Shown here piece by piece: positions 1 to 6,146 of a DNA stretch of 9,387 nt. Origin of the DNA: Phycisphaerae bacterium (lineage in GTDB: Bacteria; Planctomycetota; Phycisphaerae; UBA1845; Fen-1342). The DNA is taken from NCBI GenBank assembly GCA_016935035.1, contig JAFGRR010000663.1:1-9387 (forward strand), in the 5' to 3' direction. The translations under genes and the position numbers were made by a program. The notes beneath the pieces are model-generated. The model had not been told where the DNA came from, ran no database searches, and saw only the letters and a program-made list of their open reading frames with translations. Position 1 is the stretch's first letter. Each line of letters begins with the position of its first letter.

Positions 1-1
1 C

Positions 2-862
2 GGCGTAGTGGAGCGGCGCACCGGCACGTGCGAGATGAACCGGCTGGGTGGCTTGGCACGTGTGCTGCCGGGCACGTTTCTGTGTTGCTCGGTCGCGGCC
101 TTGGCGATCAGTGGCATCCCGCCGCTGAACGGCTTTGTCAGCAAGTGGCTGGTGTACCAGTCGTGTCTGTCGCTGGGCACACCACTGGCGATGCTGTGTC
201 TGATAGCGGCGGTTTTTGGCAGTGCGCTGACGCTGGCGTCGTTCTTCAAGGTGTTGGCTGCGGTGTTCCTCGGTGCCGAGACGCCCGTTGCCAGACGCGA
301 AGGCCCCGTCAACGGCGCGATCACGCTGGTGCTGCCGATGGGGGTGCTGGCGGCGTTGTGCATCGGCTTCGGCGTCTGGGCGCAGTGGCCGCTGATGAAC
401 CTGGTCATGCCCGCGGTTGCCGAAACGGGTGTCGACACCACGGAATTTGCGGCAACAACCGAGACGGTTATCGCCGGCAAATTCGGGCTTTGGGGGCCGG
501 AGACCGCGACGGCGCTGCTGGCACTGGGCGCGATCGGCGGTCTGGTGCTGTACTTCATCGGTCAGGCGTCGCGCGTGCGCGTGACCAACAGCTTCATCGG
601 CGGCGAGGTTTTCAGCGACGCTTCGCGCCTCAAGTTCCCCGCGACCAGCTTCTACCGCACTATCGAGGACATGCCCGGTCTGGGGGCAGCGTTGGGCGAC
701 GGTTCGCGCAGTGCATACGACGTATACCGGATGGGTGGTCACTACGGCGGGGCGCTGATCGACGTGCTCCGCAAACAACACACCGGCGTTCTGTCGCTAT
801 ATGTCAGTTGGTGTCTGGTCGGTGTGGTTGTGATCGTGGCGTGTCTGATGACCGTGAAATGA
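2..862 (+). CDS. NuoL/HyfB/MrpA-N-like proton-conducting antiporter subunit (5' partial)
   Basis: This is the C-terminal part of an antiporter-like membrane subunit of the complex I / Mrp / group 4 hydrogenase superfamily, which helps move H+ or Na+ across the cytoplasmic membrane. The open frame runs off the left edge. The GTG at 8 is internal, because the frame upstream and downstream of it (ERRTGTCEMNRLGGL) matches the conserved mid-protein loop usually seen as TGTRDMxxLGGL. SGIPPLNGFVSK (nt 110-145) is the family's hallmark before a late transmembrane helix. Several hydrophobic helices follow, then a hydrophilic stretch with FIGGE (nt 593-607) as in hydrogenase-associated NuoL-like proteins, and a final helix near the C-terminus. 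The next gene starts 10 bases downstream and encodes the part that is fused to this domain in canonical MrpA. It could be called MbhH-like or HyfB-like; the visible part does not decide between them. Confidence 0.85.
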   Translation, partial: GVVERRTGTCEMNRLGGLARVLPGTFLCCSVAALAISGIPPLNGFVSKWLVYQSCLSLGTPLAMLCLIAAVFGSALTLASFFKVLAAVFLGAETPVARREGPVNGAITLVLPMGVLAALCIGFGVWAQWPLMNLVMPAVAETGVDTTEFAATTETVIAGKFGLWGPETATALLALGAIGGLVLYFIGQASRVRVTNSFIGGEVFSDASRLKFPATSFYRTIEDMPGLGAALGDGSRSAYDVYRMGGHYGGALIDVLRKQHTGVLSLYVSWCLVGVVVIVACLMTVK

Positions 863-872
863 GGGCTGCACA

Positions 873-1445
873 ATGGACCCGATCATGTGGCTGCTACTGG
901 CACTGCTGGCGTTCATGATCATCGGTGCGCTGATCGCGGCCGAGACGGAGGACCTGTTGTCGTCGGTCGTCTGTGTCGGCGCGGTGGGGGCCGGCCTGGC
1001 GATAATCGACCTGTTCCTGGGGGCGCCTGATCTCGCGATCACACAGGTAGCGGTCGAGGTCTTGTGCGTCGTGTTCTTGATTCGCGTCGTGCTCACGCGG
1101 CGCGACGAGACGCACGAGACCCACAAGGACACGCTCGCGATCGGCAGTGTCGTGCTCGTGCTCGGCGTGCTGCTGGTGCTGGGCGGCTGGGCGATGACGA
1201 CGCTGCATCCGTTTGGTGAACCGCTGCTGGCGAGCGCCGATCCGGGCGTCGCCGGGCAATACCTGGCCGGTGGCCTGGAGCAGACCGGTGCCGCGAACTA
1301 CGTGATGGCGGTGCTGCTGGACTATCGCGCCTATGACACGCTGGGCGAAGCCACGGTCATCTTCGTCAGCATCATCGGCGCCTACGCGATTCTGCGCAAA
1401 ACAGGGAGAGTGCATCATGCCCTCGGGAATGAGCCTGATCGTTAA
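873..1445 (+). CDS. Fused MbhD-MbhE-like subunit (DUF4040 plus MrpA C-terminal domain)
   Basis: This 190-residue membrane protein corresponds to the C-terminal portion of MrpA/MnhA, or to MbhD and MbhE of archaeal membrane-bound hydrogenases joined in one chain. Residues 1-75 are the DUF4040/MbhD part: three hydrophobic helices and the signature GAPDLAITQVAVE (50-62), whose Glu62 matches a conserved acidic residue of the family. Residues 90-175 are the MbhE-like part, with the signature LLDYRAYDTLGEATVIF (148-164). These segments line the ion path in known Mrp and Mbh structures, so a role in ion translocation is inferred. The ATG at 873 has GAGGG (861-865) seven bases upstream. The 3' end overlaps mnhB by 29 bases. 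Unlike canonical MrpA, it is not fused to the NuoL-like domain, which is the separate upstream gene. Confidence 0.88.
   Translation: MDPIMWLLLALLAFMIIGALIAAETEDLLSSVVCVGAVGAGLAIIDLFLGAPDLAITQVAVEVLCVVFLIRVVLTRRDETHETHKDTLAIGSVVLVLGVLLVLGGWAMTTLHPFGEPLLASADPGVAGQYLAGGLEQTGAANYVMAVLLDYRAYDTLGEATVIFVSIIGAYAILRKTGRVHHALGNEPDR
1403..1410 (+). promoter_or_regulatory. Ribosome binding site fixing the mnhB start
   Basis: AGGGAGAG lies six bases before the ATG at 1417, inside the end of the preceding gene. It selects this start over the upstream in-frame ATG at 1333, which would add 28 unrelated residues, and over the ATG at 1429. Confidence 0.6.
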
Positions 1446-1863
1446 GACGGTCACGCGGCTCGTGGCGAGCTTCATCGTGCTCTTCGGCGTATACGTCGCC
1501 CTCTATGGGCACGTGTCGCCGGGGGGCGGTTTTGCCGGCGGGGCGATCGTGGCCGGCGGGCTGATCCTGGTCATGCTCGCGTTCGGCCGCCGACAGACAC
1601 GCAACATGTTCACGCACGGCATGGCGCTGGGGTGGGATTGCGGCGGAGCGCTGGCCTTTGTCGCCATCGCGCTGCTCGGATACCTCGCGGGTGACTTCTT
1701 CCTGAACTTCGCTGGTCATGGTGATCCGTATCGGCTGGCCAGCGCCGGCACCATTCCGCTGAGCAACGCCGCCATCGCCGCCAAGGTCGGTGCCGGGCTG
1801 TTCGGCGTGTTCCTGGCCCTGGCGGTCTTCCGCCCGGGTCAGCGTCAGGAGGGCGAACAATGA
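1417..1863 (+). CDS. mnhB: Mrp/Mnh antiporter subunit B homologue
   Basis: A 148-residue membrane subunit of the Mrp cation/proton antiporter type, also found as MbhF-like subunits in membrane-bound hydrogenases. The MnhB signature is clear: SLIVKTVTRLVASFIVLFG (6-24) forms the first helix, followed by YGHVSPGGGFAGGAIVAGGL (30-49). Four hydrophobic helices fit the family, and the length is normal. The start at 1417 is chosen from the ribosome binding site and the family N-terminus. The gene starts within the upstream reading frame (29-base overlap), and its TGA overlaps the ATG of mnhC (ATGA at 1860-1863), so translational coupling in both directions is likely. The polar tail (GQRQEGEQ) is typical of a cytoplasmic end. 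Confidence 0.92.
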   Translation: MPSGMSLIVKTVTRLVASFIVLFGVYVALYGHVSPGGGFAGGAIVAGGLILVMLAFGRRQTRNMFTHGMALGWDCGGALAFVAIALLGYLAGDFFLNFAGHGDPYRLASAGTIPLSNAAIAAKVGAGLFGVFLALAVFRPGQRQEGEQ

Positions 1864-2225
1864 CCATCGGAGCGTTGCCATACGTGCTCGCGCTCGTGCT
1901 GATGCTGATCGGGCTCTATGTCATAGTGGCCAAGAAGAACATCATCAAGATCATCCTCGGCATCGCGATTCTCGAATACGCCGTCAACTTGTTTCTGTTG
2001 CTGCTTGGCTATCGCAACGGCGGCGCTGCCCCGATTCGTTCGCCGGAGCAGACTGACAACGTGGTATTCGCGGCCGGGGCCGTTGATCCGGTGCCGCAGG
2101 CGCTGGTTCTGACGTCGATCGTGATCGGCGTGGGTTGCCTGGCTTTGATGGTGGCGCTGGCGATTCGGCTGCACGAGAAATTCGGGACCTTTGACATGAC
2201 CCGCATCCGCGAGTTGAAGGGGTAA
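1860..2225 (+). CDS. mnhC: Mrp/Mnh antiporter subunit C (NuoK-like)
   Basis: A 121-residue NuoK/MrpC-like subunit with three transmembrane helices (about 8-24, 28-50 and 80-103). Glu39 in GIAILEYAVNL sits in the second helix, where NuoK and MrpC keep a conserved membrane glutamate used in proton transfer. DPVPQALVLTSIVIG (76-90) is the family signature at the start of the third helix. The start overlaps mnhB by four bases (ATGA), and the stop is four bases before mnhD. Length and helix plan match the family, so this subunit appears complete and functional. Confidence 0.93.
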   Translation: MTIGALPYVLALVLMLIGLYVIVAKKNIIKIILGIAILEYAVNLFLLLLGYRNGGAAPIRSPEQTDNVVFAAGAVDPVPQALVLTSIVIGVGCLALMVALAIRLHEKFGTFDMTRIRELKG

Positions 2226-2229
2226 ACCG

Positions 2230-3831
2230 ATGACGAACCTGCTACCACTGTTCGTCGCCATTCCGCTGGCCGGGGGCTTTCTGGCCCCGCTGATCGGCTA
2301 CGGCTCCGATGAACGCCGCGCCGGCGCCGCACGCATGCTCGCCCTGCTGGTCGGTGCCTTGCTTCTGGCGGGTTCGATCGCGTTCATGGGCGCGGCGGCG
2401 CGCGTGTGCTGGATCGGCGACTGGATCGGGACGTCGAGCCGGCCGGTCGGGCTGAGCCTGGTGTGTGACGGCCTGACCGAACTGCTGCTCATCACCGTCA
2501 ACTCCATCGCCTTCATCGCCCTGATCTACAGTTGGAGCTACATCGAGCGGTTCACCGGACGCTCGCTGTACTACTGCCTCTTTCTGATCATGCTCGCCGG
2601 GCTCAACGGCGTGGTGCTCGCTGGCGACCTGTTCAACATCTTCGTCTTCATGGAGGTCGCGGTCATCGCGTCGTACGCACTGGTGGCGTTCGGCGTCGAG
2701 CGGCCCGAGTTGGAGGCGTCGTTCAAATACATCGTGCTGGGGTCGGTTTCGTCACTCTTCGTGCTGCTGGGCATCGCGGTGCTGTACAACCTCACCGGTC
2801 AGCTCAACATGGCGCTGATTGCCGACCGGCTTGTGGCGGTCGGGGCCACGCCCGCCGTCTGGTTGGCGGCCGGATGTTTCATCATGGGCTTTGGTCTGAA
2901 GGCGGCGATGGTGCCGTTTCACGCTTGGCTGCCGGACGCACATCCTTCAGCACCGGCGCCGATCTCCGCGATGCTCTCGGGCGTCGTAATCAAGGCCGTC
3001 GGCGTCTACGCCGTCTGTCGCCTGATGTTCAACGTCTTCGGCATGACGACGCCGGGCGGCGCGATGTACGCCAACGTGCTAATCACACTGGGCGTTCTGT
3101 CGATGATCATCGGCGTGCTGTTGGCGCTCGGTCAATGGGACTTCAAACGCCTCCTCGCCTACAGCAGTATCAGCCAAGTGGGCTATGTGTTCCTCGGAGT
3201 TGGTGTCGGAGCCGCCGTCCTGGCCGGCGGCGGCCCGGCGCCAGTTGCCGGTCTGGCGATCTTCGGCGGGCTGTTTCACCTCGTGAATCACGCTGCTTTC
3301 AAAAGTCTGCTCTTCCTGTGCAGCGGCGCGACCGAATACGGCACCGGCACGCGTGACATGCATAATCTCGGTGGCCTCAAGCACACGATGCCCGTGACGG
3401 CCGGCTGCTGTCGTGTTGCGGCGCTGTCCATTGCCGGCGTGCCGCCGTTTAACGGTTTCTGGAGCAAGCTGATCATCATCATCGCCGTCGCGCAGGCGGG
3501 ATATTGGAGCCTGGCGGCGCTGGCGGCGCTCGTCAGCTTTCTGACGCTGACGACGTTCTTGAAGGTCCAGCGTCATGTCATCGACGGTGATCCGCCTGCG
3601 TACGAGCGGCAGCCACGCGAAGCGCCCGGCGCTATGCAACTGGCCATGGTCTGCCTGACGGTCGCCTGCGTTTTGCTGGGCATCCTGCTGCCGTTGCATC
3701 AGGGCTGGCTGATCAAGCCGGCGCAGCGGGCGCTCGTGAGCGGGCCGGGGTATGCCACCGCGTTTGGCCCACCCGGCATGACAGCGCAGATTGCGCAGGC
3801 CACGCCGCGCGTTGAGGAGGCCGGACCATGA
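2230..3831 (+). CDS. mnhD: Mrp/Mnh antiporter subunit D (NuoM/NuoN-like)
   Basis: A 533-residue proton-conducting subunit with about 14 hydrophobic helices, homologous to MrpD, NuoM and NuoN. Key membrane charges of the family are present: Glu142 in FMEVAVIASYALVA (the TM5 glutamate), Lys224 in GLKAAMVPFHAWLPDAHP (the TM7 lysine), His350, and Lys358 in NHAAFKSLLFL (the broken-helix lysine). The loop GTGTRDMHNLGGL (371-383) and the motif AGVPPFNGFWSK (402-413) follow. The ATG has AAGGGG (2217-2222) seven bases upstream. The hydrophilic C-terminal tail of about 35 residues looks extended relative to short MrpD forms. The stop overlaps mnhE (ATGA at 3828-3831). With the upstream NuoL-like gene, the locus has at least two antiporter-like subunits, as Mrp and Mbh complexes do. 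Confidence 0.94.
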   Translation: MTNLLPLFVAIPLAGGFLAPLIGYGSDERRAGAARMLALLVGALLLAGSIAFMGAAARVCWIGDWIGTSSRPVGLSLVCDGLTELLLITVNSIAFIALIYSWSYIERFTGRSLYYCLFLIMLAGLNGVVLAGDLFNIFVFMEVAVIASYALVAFGVERPELEASFKYIVLGSVSSLFVLLGIAVLYNLTGQLNMALIADRLVAVGATPAVWLAAGCFIMGFGLKAAMVPFHAWLPDAHPSAPAPISAMLSGVVIKAVGVYAVCRLMFNVFGMTTPGGAMYANVLITLGVLSMIIGVLLALGQWDFKRLLAYSSISQVGYVFLGVGVGAAVLAGGGPAPVAGLAIFGGLFHLVNHAAFKSLLFLCSGATEYGTGTRDMHNLGGLKHTMPVTAGCCRVAALSIAGVPPFNGFWSKLIIIIAVAQAGYWSLAALAALVSFLTLTTFLKVQRHVIDGDPPAYERQPREAPGAMQLAMVCLTVACVLLGILLPLHQGWLIKPAQRALVSGPGYATAFGPPGMTAQIAQATPRVEEAGP

Positions 3832-4313
3832 GACAGCTTGTCTGCATCCTGCTGACCTTTCTGATCTGGTTCCTGCTGTCGTGGCCGCCAGGGCTGATCG
3901 ATCTCGGCATCGGGCTCTTCTTCGCGATCCTGGTGGCGGCATTGCTAAGCGAGCTGTATCCAGAGGAACCCAGTTCGATCTTCGATCCGCGGCGCTGGTT
4001 CTGGGCCGTGCTGTACGTGCCGTACTTCCTCTACTATTGCCTGCTGGCCAACCTCGATGTGGCGTATCGAGTGCTGCATGTTGATCTGCCGATTCGGCCG
4101 GGCATCGTGCGCGTGCCGACGACGCTGAAGAATGACTGGTCGAAGACCTTTCTGGCGGCGTCGATCACGCTGACGCCTGGCACGCTGGTCGTCGATATCG
4201 ACGACCAGGACCTGTACGTGCACTGGATCAATGTCGCCGCGGCCGAGCGCGAGGCACGCACGCGCGCCATCGCCGCCCGTTTCGAGCCCTTGCTGCGGAG
4301 GATCTTCGAATGA
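3828..4313 (+). CDS. mnhE: Mrp/Mnh antiporter subunit E
   Basis: A 161-residue MrpE homologue. Hydrophobic helices at the N-terminus (about 4-18 and 22-41) are followed by a further membrane segment (about 57-74) and a cytoplasmic domain carrying the family signature: ANLDVAYRVL (74-83), then PGIVRVPTTLKNDW (91-104), then ITLTPGTLVVDIDDQDLYVH (113-132). MrpE is needed for assembly or activity of the antiporter, but its exact role is not settled for the family. The gene shares four-base ATGA overlaps with both mnhD and mnhF. Length and motifs are normal. Confidence 0.93.
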   Translation: MRQLVCILLTFLIWFLLSWPPGLIDLGIGLFFAILVAALLSELYPEEPSSIFDPRRWFWAVLYVPYFLYYCLLANLDVAYRVLHVDLPIRPGIVRVPTTLKNDWSKTFLAASITLTPGTLVVDIDDQDLYVHWINVAAAEREARTRAIAARFEPLLRRIFE

Positions 4314-4576
4314 TCGGCATTCACAGTGCCATCCTAGTCGCGCTCGTGGCCTGCGGTTTCATGTGTCTGTACCGCATCGGCCGCGGCCCCAGCGCGCCGG
4401 ATCGCGTGATGGCCATCGACATCCTCGGCACTCTGATCGTCGCTTTCACGGCCTTGCTGGGACTCGTCACGGGGCACGACTGGTATCTGAGCATCGCGCT
4501 GGCCTGGGCGCTGCTCAGCTTCATTGCCGCCATTGCGCTCGCCAAGTATCTGGAAGGGAGGGCGTTCGATGAATGA
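4310..4576 (+). CDS. mnhF: Mrp/Mnh antiporter subunit F
   Basis: An 88-residue, three-helix subunit. The hallmark RIGRGPSAPDRVMAIDILG (22-40) contains the conserved acidic residue Asp37 of the MrpF/MbhB family, which is placed in the membrane and implicated in ion transfer in known members. The length is normal for the family. The ATG overlaps the mnhE stop (ATGA at 4310-4313), and the TGA lies eight bases inside the start of mnhG. Confidence 0.92.
   Translation: MIGIHSAILVALVACGFMCLYRIGRGPSAPDRVMAIDILGTLIVAFTALLGLVTGHDWYLSIALAWALLSFIAAIALAKYLEGRAFDE
4552..4560 (+). promoter_or_regulatory. Ribosome binding site fixing the mnhG start
   Basis: GGAAGGGAG ends eight bases before the ATG at 4569. 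It decides for that ATG over the in-frame ATG at 4524, whose 15 extra residues (PPLRSPSIWKGGRS and so on) are an out-of-frame reading of mnhF. Confidence 0.6.
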
Positions 4577-4982
4577 GACGATCGGCGCGGTTCTGATTGG
4601 GGTTGGCGTGGCGTTTGACGTGTTGGGCTGCCTCGGGCTGGTGCGCTTGCCGGATGTCTATAACCGTCTCCAGGCGGCCACCAAGTGCGTGACGCTCGGC
4701 ACGTGCCTGATTTTGATCGGCGTGGCTATATCCGCCGGCGGCGCATCGGCTGCCCTGACGATCAAGTCGCTGCTATGCGCGTGCTTTATCGTGCTGACCT
4801 CGCCGGTCGGGGCGCACGCGTTGGCGCGCGGGGCCTATCGCTCGGGTGTCAGGTTGTGCGATGGGAGTGTTACGGACGACTACGCGGGATCGGAGACGCT
4901 CGCGCGGTACAGGGCCGGGATGGATGCGGCGGCGGCGGACCGCGCGCGGGAGCACTACGATGCGGAAACCGAAACTACGTGA
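4569..4982 (+). CDS. mnhG: Mrp/Mnh antiporter subunit G, with hydrophilic C-terminal tail
   Basis: A 137-residue, three-helix MrpG homologue. Helices lie at about 4-24, 40-58 and 62-82. The signature LVRLPDVYNRLQAATK (24-39) is present, although the residue usually His in RLHAATK is Gln here. TSPVGAHALARGAYRSG (77-93) is the conserved end of the third helix. From about residue 94 the protein carries an acidic, polar tail of some 44 residues (DDYAGSETLARYRAG and beyond), longer than in short MrpG proteins. Its last 23 bases overlap the ferredoxin-like gene. As the last Mrp-type gene before the electron-transfer subunit, its tail might contact the peripheral arm; that is inference only. Confidence 0.92.
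   Translation: MNETIGAVLIGVGVAFDVLGCLGLVRLPDVYNRLQAATKCVTLGTCLILIGVAISAGGASAALTIKSLLCACFIVLTSPVGAHALARGAYRSGVRLCDGSVTDDYAGSETLARYRAGMDAAAADRAREHYDAETETT
4948..4952 (+). promoter_or_regulatory. Ribosome binding site for the ferredoxin-like subunit
   Basis: GGGAG lies seven bases before the ATG at 4960, inside the end of mnhG. It supports 4960 over the in-frame ATG at 4846, whose extra 38 arginine-rich residues read through mnhG out of frame. Confidence 0.5.
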
Positions 4983-5574
4983 GGTCGGTGAGGCCGTTAA
5001 AGCGCTGCTGCGCGGCCCGGTCACGACGAAGTTCCCATTCGAGCCGTTCGAGCCGTGCGAGGCCTTTCGCGGCCAGCCGGAGTTCCACGAGGAAGACTGC
5101 ATTGGCTGCAAGGCCTGTGCCGAGGTGTGCCCCACCAAGTGCATCGAGGTGTTTGACGACCTGCACAGCGTGCCGCCCAAGCGCCGGCTGGTGCTGCACT
5201 ACGACAAGTGCATCTTCTGCGGGCATTGCGAGCTGAACTGCTCTACCGAGGCCGGAATACGGTTGGGCAAGAAATACGACCTGGCATGCTTCGACCGTTC
5301 AACATGCACCGAGACCGTGGAGAACGAGTTGATTGTCTGTGAGGTGTGCGGAACGGTGGTCGGAGCGCTTAAGCACCTACTGTTCGTCGCCGAGCGTCTG
5401 GGCGCCAAACGCTATGCCAACCCGACGTTGATTCTCATCAGTGAGGGGCAGTACGGACTGGCCGAGGCCGACGCCCGCGCCGGTCACGGCGACTCGACGC
5501 GTGAAGACCTCATGCGCGTGACCTGTCCGCGCTGTCGCCGAATGCTCGTTATCCGGGAACTGTGGGGTGAGTAG
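4960..5574 (+). CDS. HycF/HyfH-type 2x[4Fe-4S] electron-transfer subunit of a group 4 [NiFe] hydrogenase
   Basis: This 204-residue cytoplasmic iron-sulfur protein should pass electrons between a donor and the small subunit of a group 4 hydrogenase. The N-terminal lead-in FRGQPEFHEEDC matches the FRGKPE segment of E. coli HycF. Cluster motif 1 is C47-x2-C50-x2-C53-x3-C57-P. Cluster motif 2 is C84-x2-C87-x2-C90-x3-C94, with CIFCG as in HycF but Ser95 in place of the usual Pro. KKYDLACF follows, like the QEYELAVW of HycF. The C-terminal half has two further cysteine pairs, C127-EV-C130 and C189-PR-C192, aligning with the CRVC and CPEC pairs of HycF and probably binding a metal such as zinc. The start is set by the ribosome binding site and overlaps mnhG by 23 bases; the stop TAG touches the GTG of the next gene. 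Confidence 0.9.
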   Translation: MRKPKLREVGEAVKALLRGPVTTKFPFEPFEPCEAFRGQPEFHEEDCIGCKACAEVCPTKCIEVFDDLHSVPPKRRLVLHYDKCIFCGHCELNCSTEAGIRLGKKYDLACFDRSTCTETVENELIVCEVCGTVVGALKHLLFVAERLGAKRYANPTLILISEGQYGLAEADARAGHGDSTREDLMRVTCPRCRRMLVIRELWGE

Positions 5575-6146
5575 TGGAGCGCTGGCGGCAAACGAGCGAG
5601 ACGCGGTGGCTGCGGGCCGCACTAGCTCGGTGTTTGAGCGCTCGCGCGGTTGTGCTCGGCATCGGTAACCGCGACCGGGGCGATGATGCCTTCGGGCCGG
5701 CGGTGATAGACCTCATCATCGCGCGGTCGTCGATTCCGGCGCTGGATGGTGGCAAGGCGCCGGAGAACTACCTGCCTCTGATCGCCTCATACAAGCCGCG
5801 CGTGGTGCTGTGCATTGATGCCGCCGAACTCGGTCGGGCGCCGGGCCATCTGACGCTCTGTGGCCCCGACGCCATCGAGACGGGTGGCATCAGCACGCAC
5901 GCCGGCAGTGTGACATTGCTGGCTGATTATCTTGCGATGACAGTTGGGGCCGAGTGTCTGTTTGTGCTGGCGCAGCGTGGTGACGGCGGCAAGCGCCTGC
6001 CGAGCGCCGGATGCCCGAGCGATGCTCATGGGGCGAGCCTGCTCAGGCGTCTGAGCCCGCGGCTGCGCGCGGCGGCGTCACGGCTGGCGCGGATGATCAT
6101 CGTGCCGGCGGCCAGCGCCGCTCTACGTGAGGTCGCGCGCGTGTGA
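5574..6146 (+). CDS. hycI: HycI-like [NiFe]-hydrogenase maturation endopeptidase
   Basis: This 190-residue protein belongs to peptidase family M52, which trims the C-terminal tail of the hydrogenase large subunit after Ni insertion. GIGNRDRGDDAFGPAVI (29-45) matches the family's GN-x-DDG region. LDGGKAPENYLPLI (57-70) matches the DGGSAPEN of E. coli HycI, and IDAAELGRAPG (81-91) is also conserved. By alignment with HycI the nickel-sensing residues are Asp38, Asp82 and His109 (STHAGSVTL). Unusual points are about 22 extra N-terminal residues and a long Gly/Ser-rich loop (about 134-158) where HycI has a short QP-containing segment. The start is GTG at 5574, overlapping the upstream TAG by one base, with GGGGTGAG (5564-5571) before it. 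Its presence implies a nearby [NiFe] large subunit with a cleavable tail. Confidence 0.88.
   Translation: MERWRQTSETRWLRAALARCLSARAVVLGIGNRDRGDDAFGPAVIDLIIARSSIPALDGGKAPENYLPLIASYKPRVVLCIDAAELGRAPGHLTLCGPDAIETGGISTHAGSVTLLADYLAMTVGAECLFVLAQRGDGGKRLPSAGCPSDAHGASLLRRLSPRLRAAASRLARMIIVPAASAALREVARV

Noticed and set aside
28..918. Plus-strand open frame of 296 codons overlapping the NuoL-like gene
   Set aside because: Gly/Arg-rich frame-shifted reading of a conserved membrane protein; no hydrophobic helices of its own.
894..1475. Minus-strand open frame of 193 codons opposite the MbhD/E-like gene
   Set aside because: Low-complexity Arg/Gln/His/Asp composition typical of an antisense shadow; the plus strand carries DUF4040 and MbhE signatures.
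2532..3356. Plus-strand open frame of 274 codons inside mnhD
   Set aside because: Arg- and His-rich, no family resemblance; it is the +2 frame reading of mnhD.
3079..3942. Long open frame on the minus strand (287 codons) opposite mnhD
   Set aside because: It is rich in Arg, Gln, Asp and Ala with no recognisable domain, lies antisense to a gene with clear family motifs, and is explained by the high GC content.
2..4982. Ordinary complex I (nuo) operon
   Set aside because: MrpB, E, F and G homologues are present, and these are absent from nuo operons; the HycI-like protease also points to a [NiFe] hydrogenase.
2..4982. Stand-alone Mrp Na+/H+ antiporter operon
   Set aside because: The gene overlap with a HycF-type Fe-S subunit and a hydrogenase protease, plus the split MrpA, fit a hydrogenase-linked module better. 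The missing upstream genes leave a small doubt.
5960..6060. Frameshift in the protease gene
   Set aside because: The flanking family segments are in the same frame, and the alternative frames hit stops or show no family motif, so a single frameshift does not explain the odd loop.
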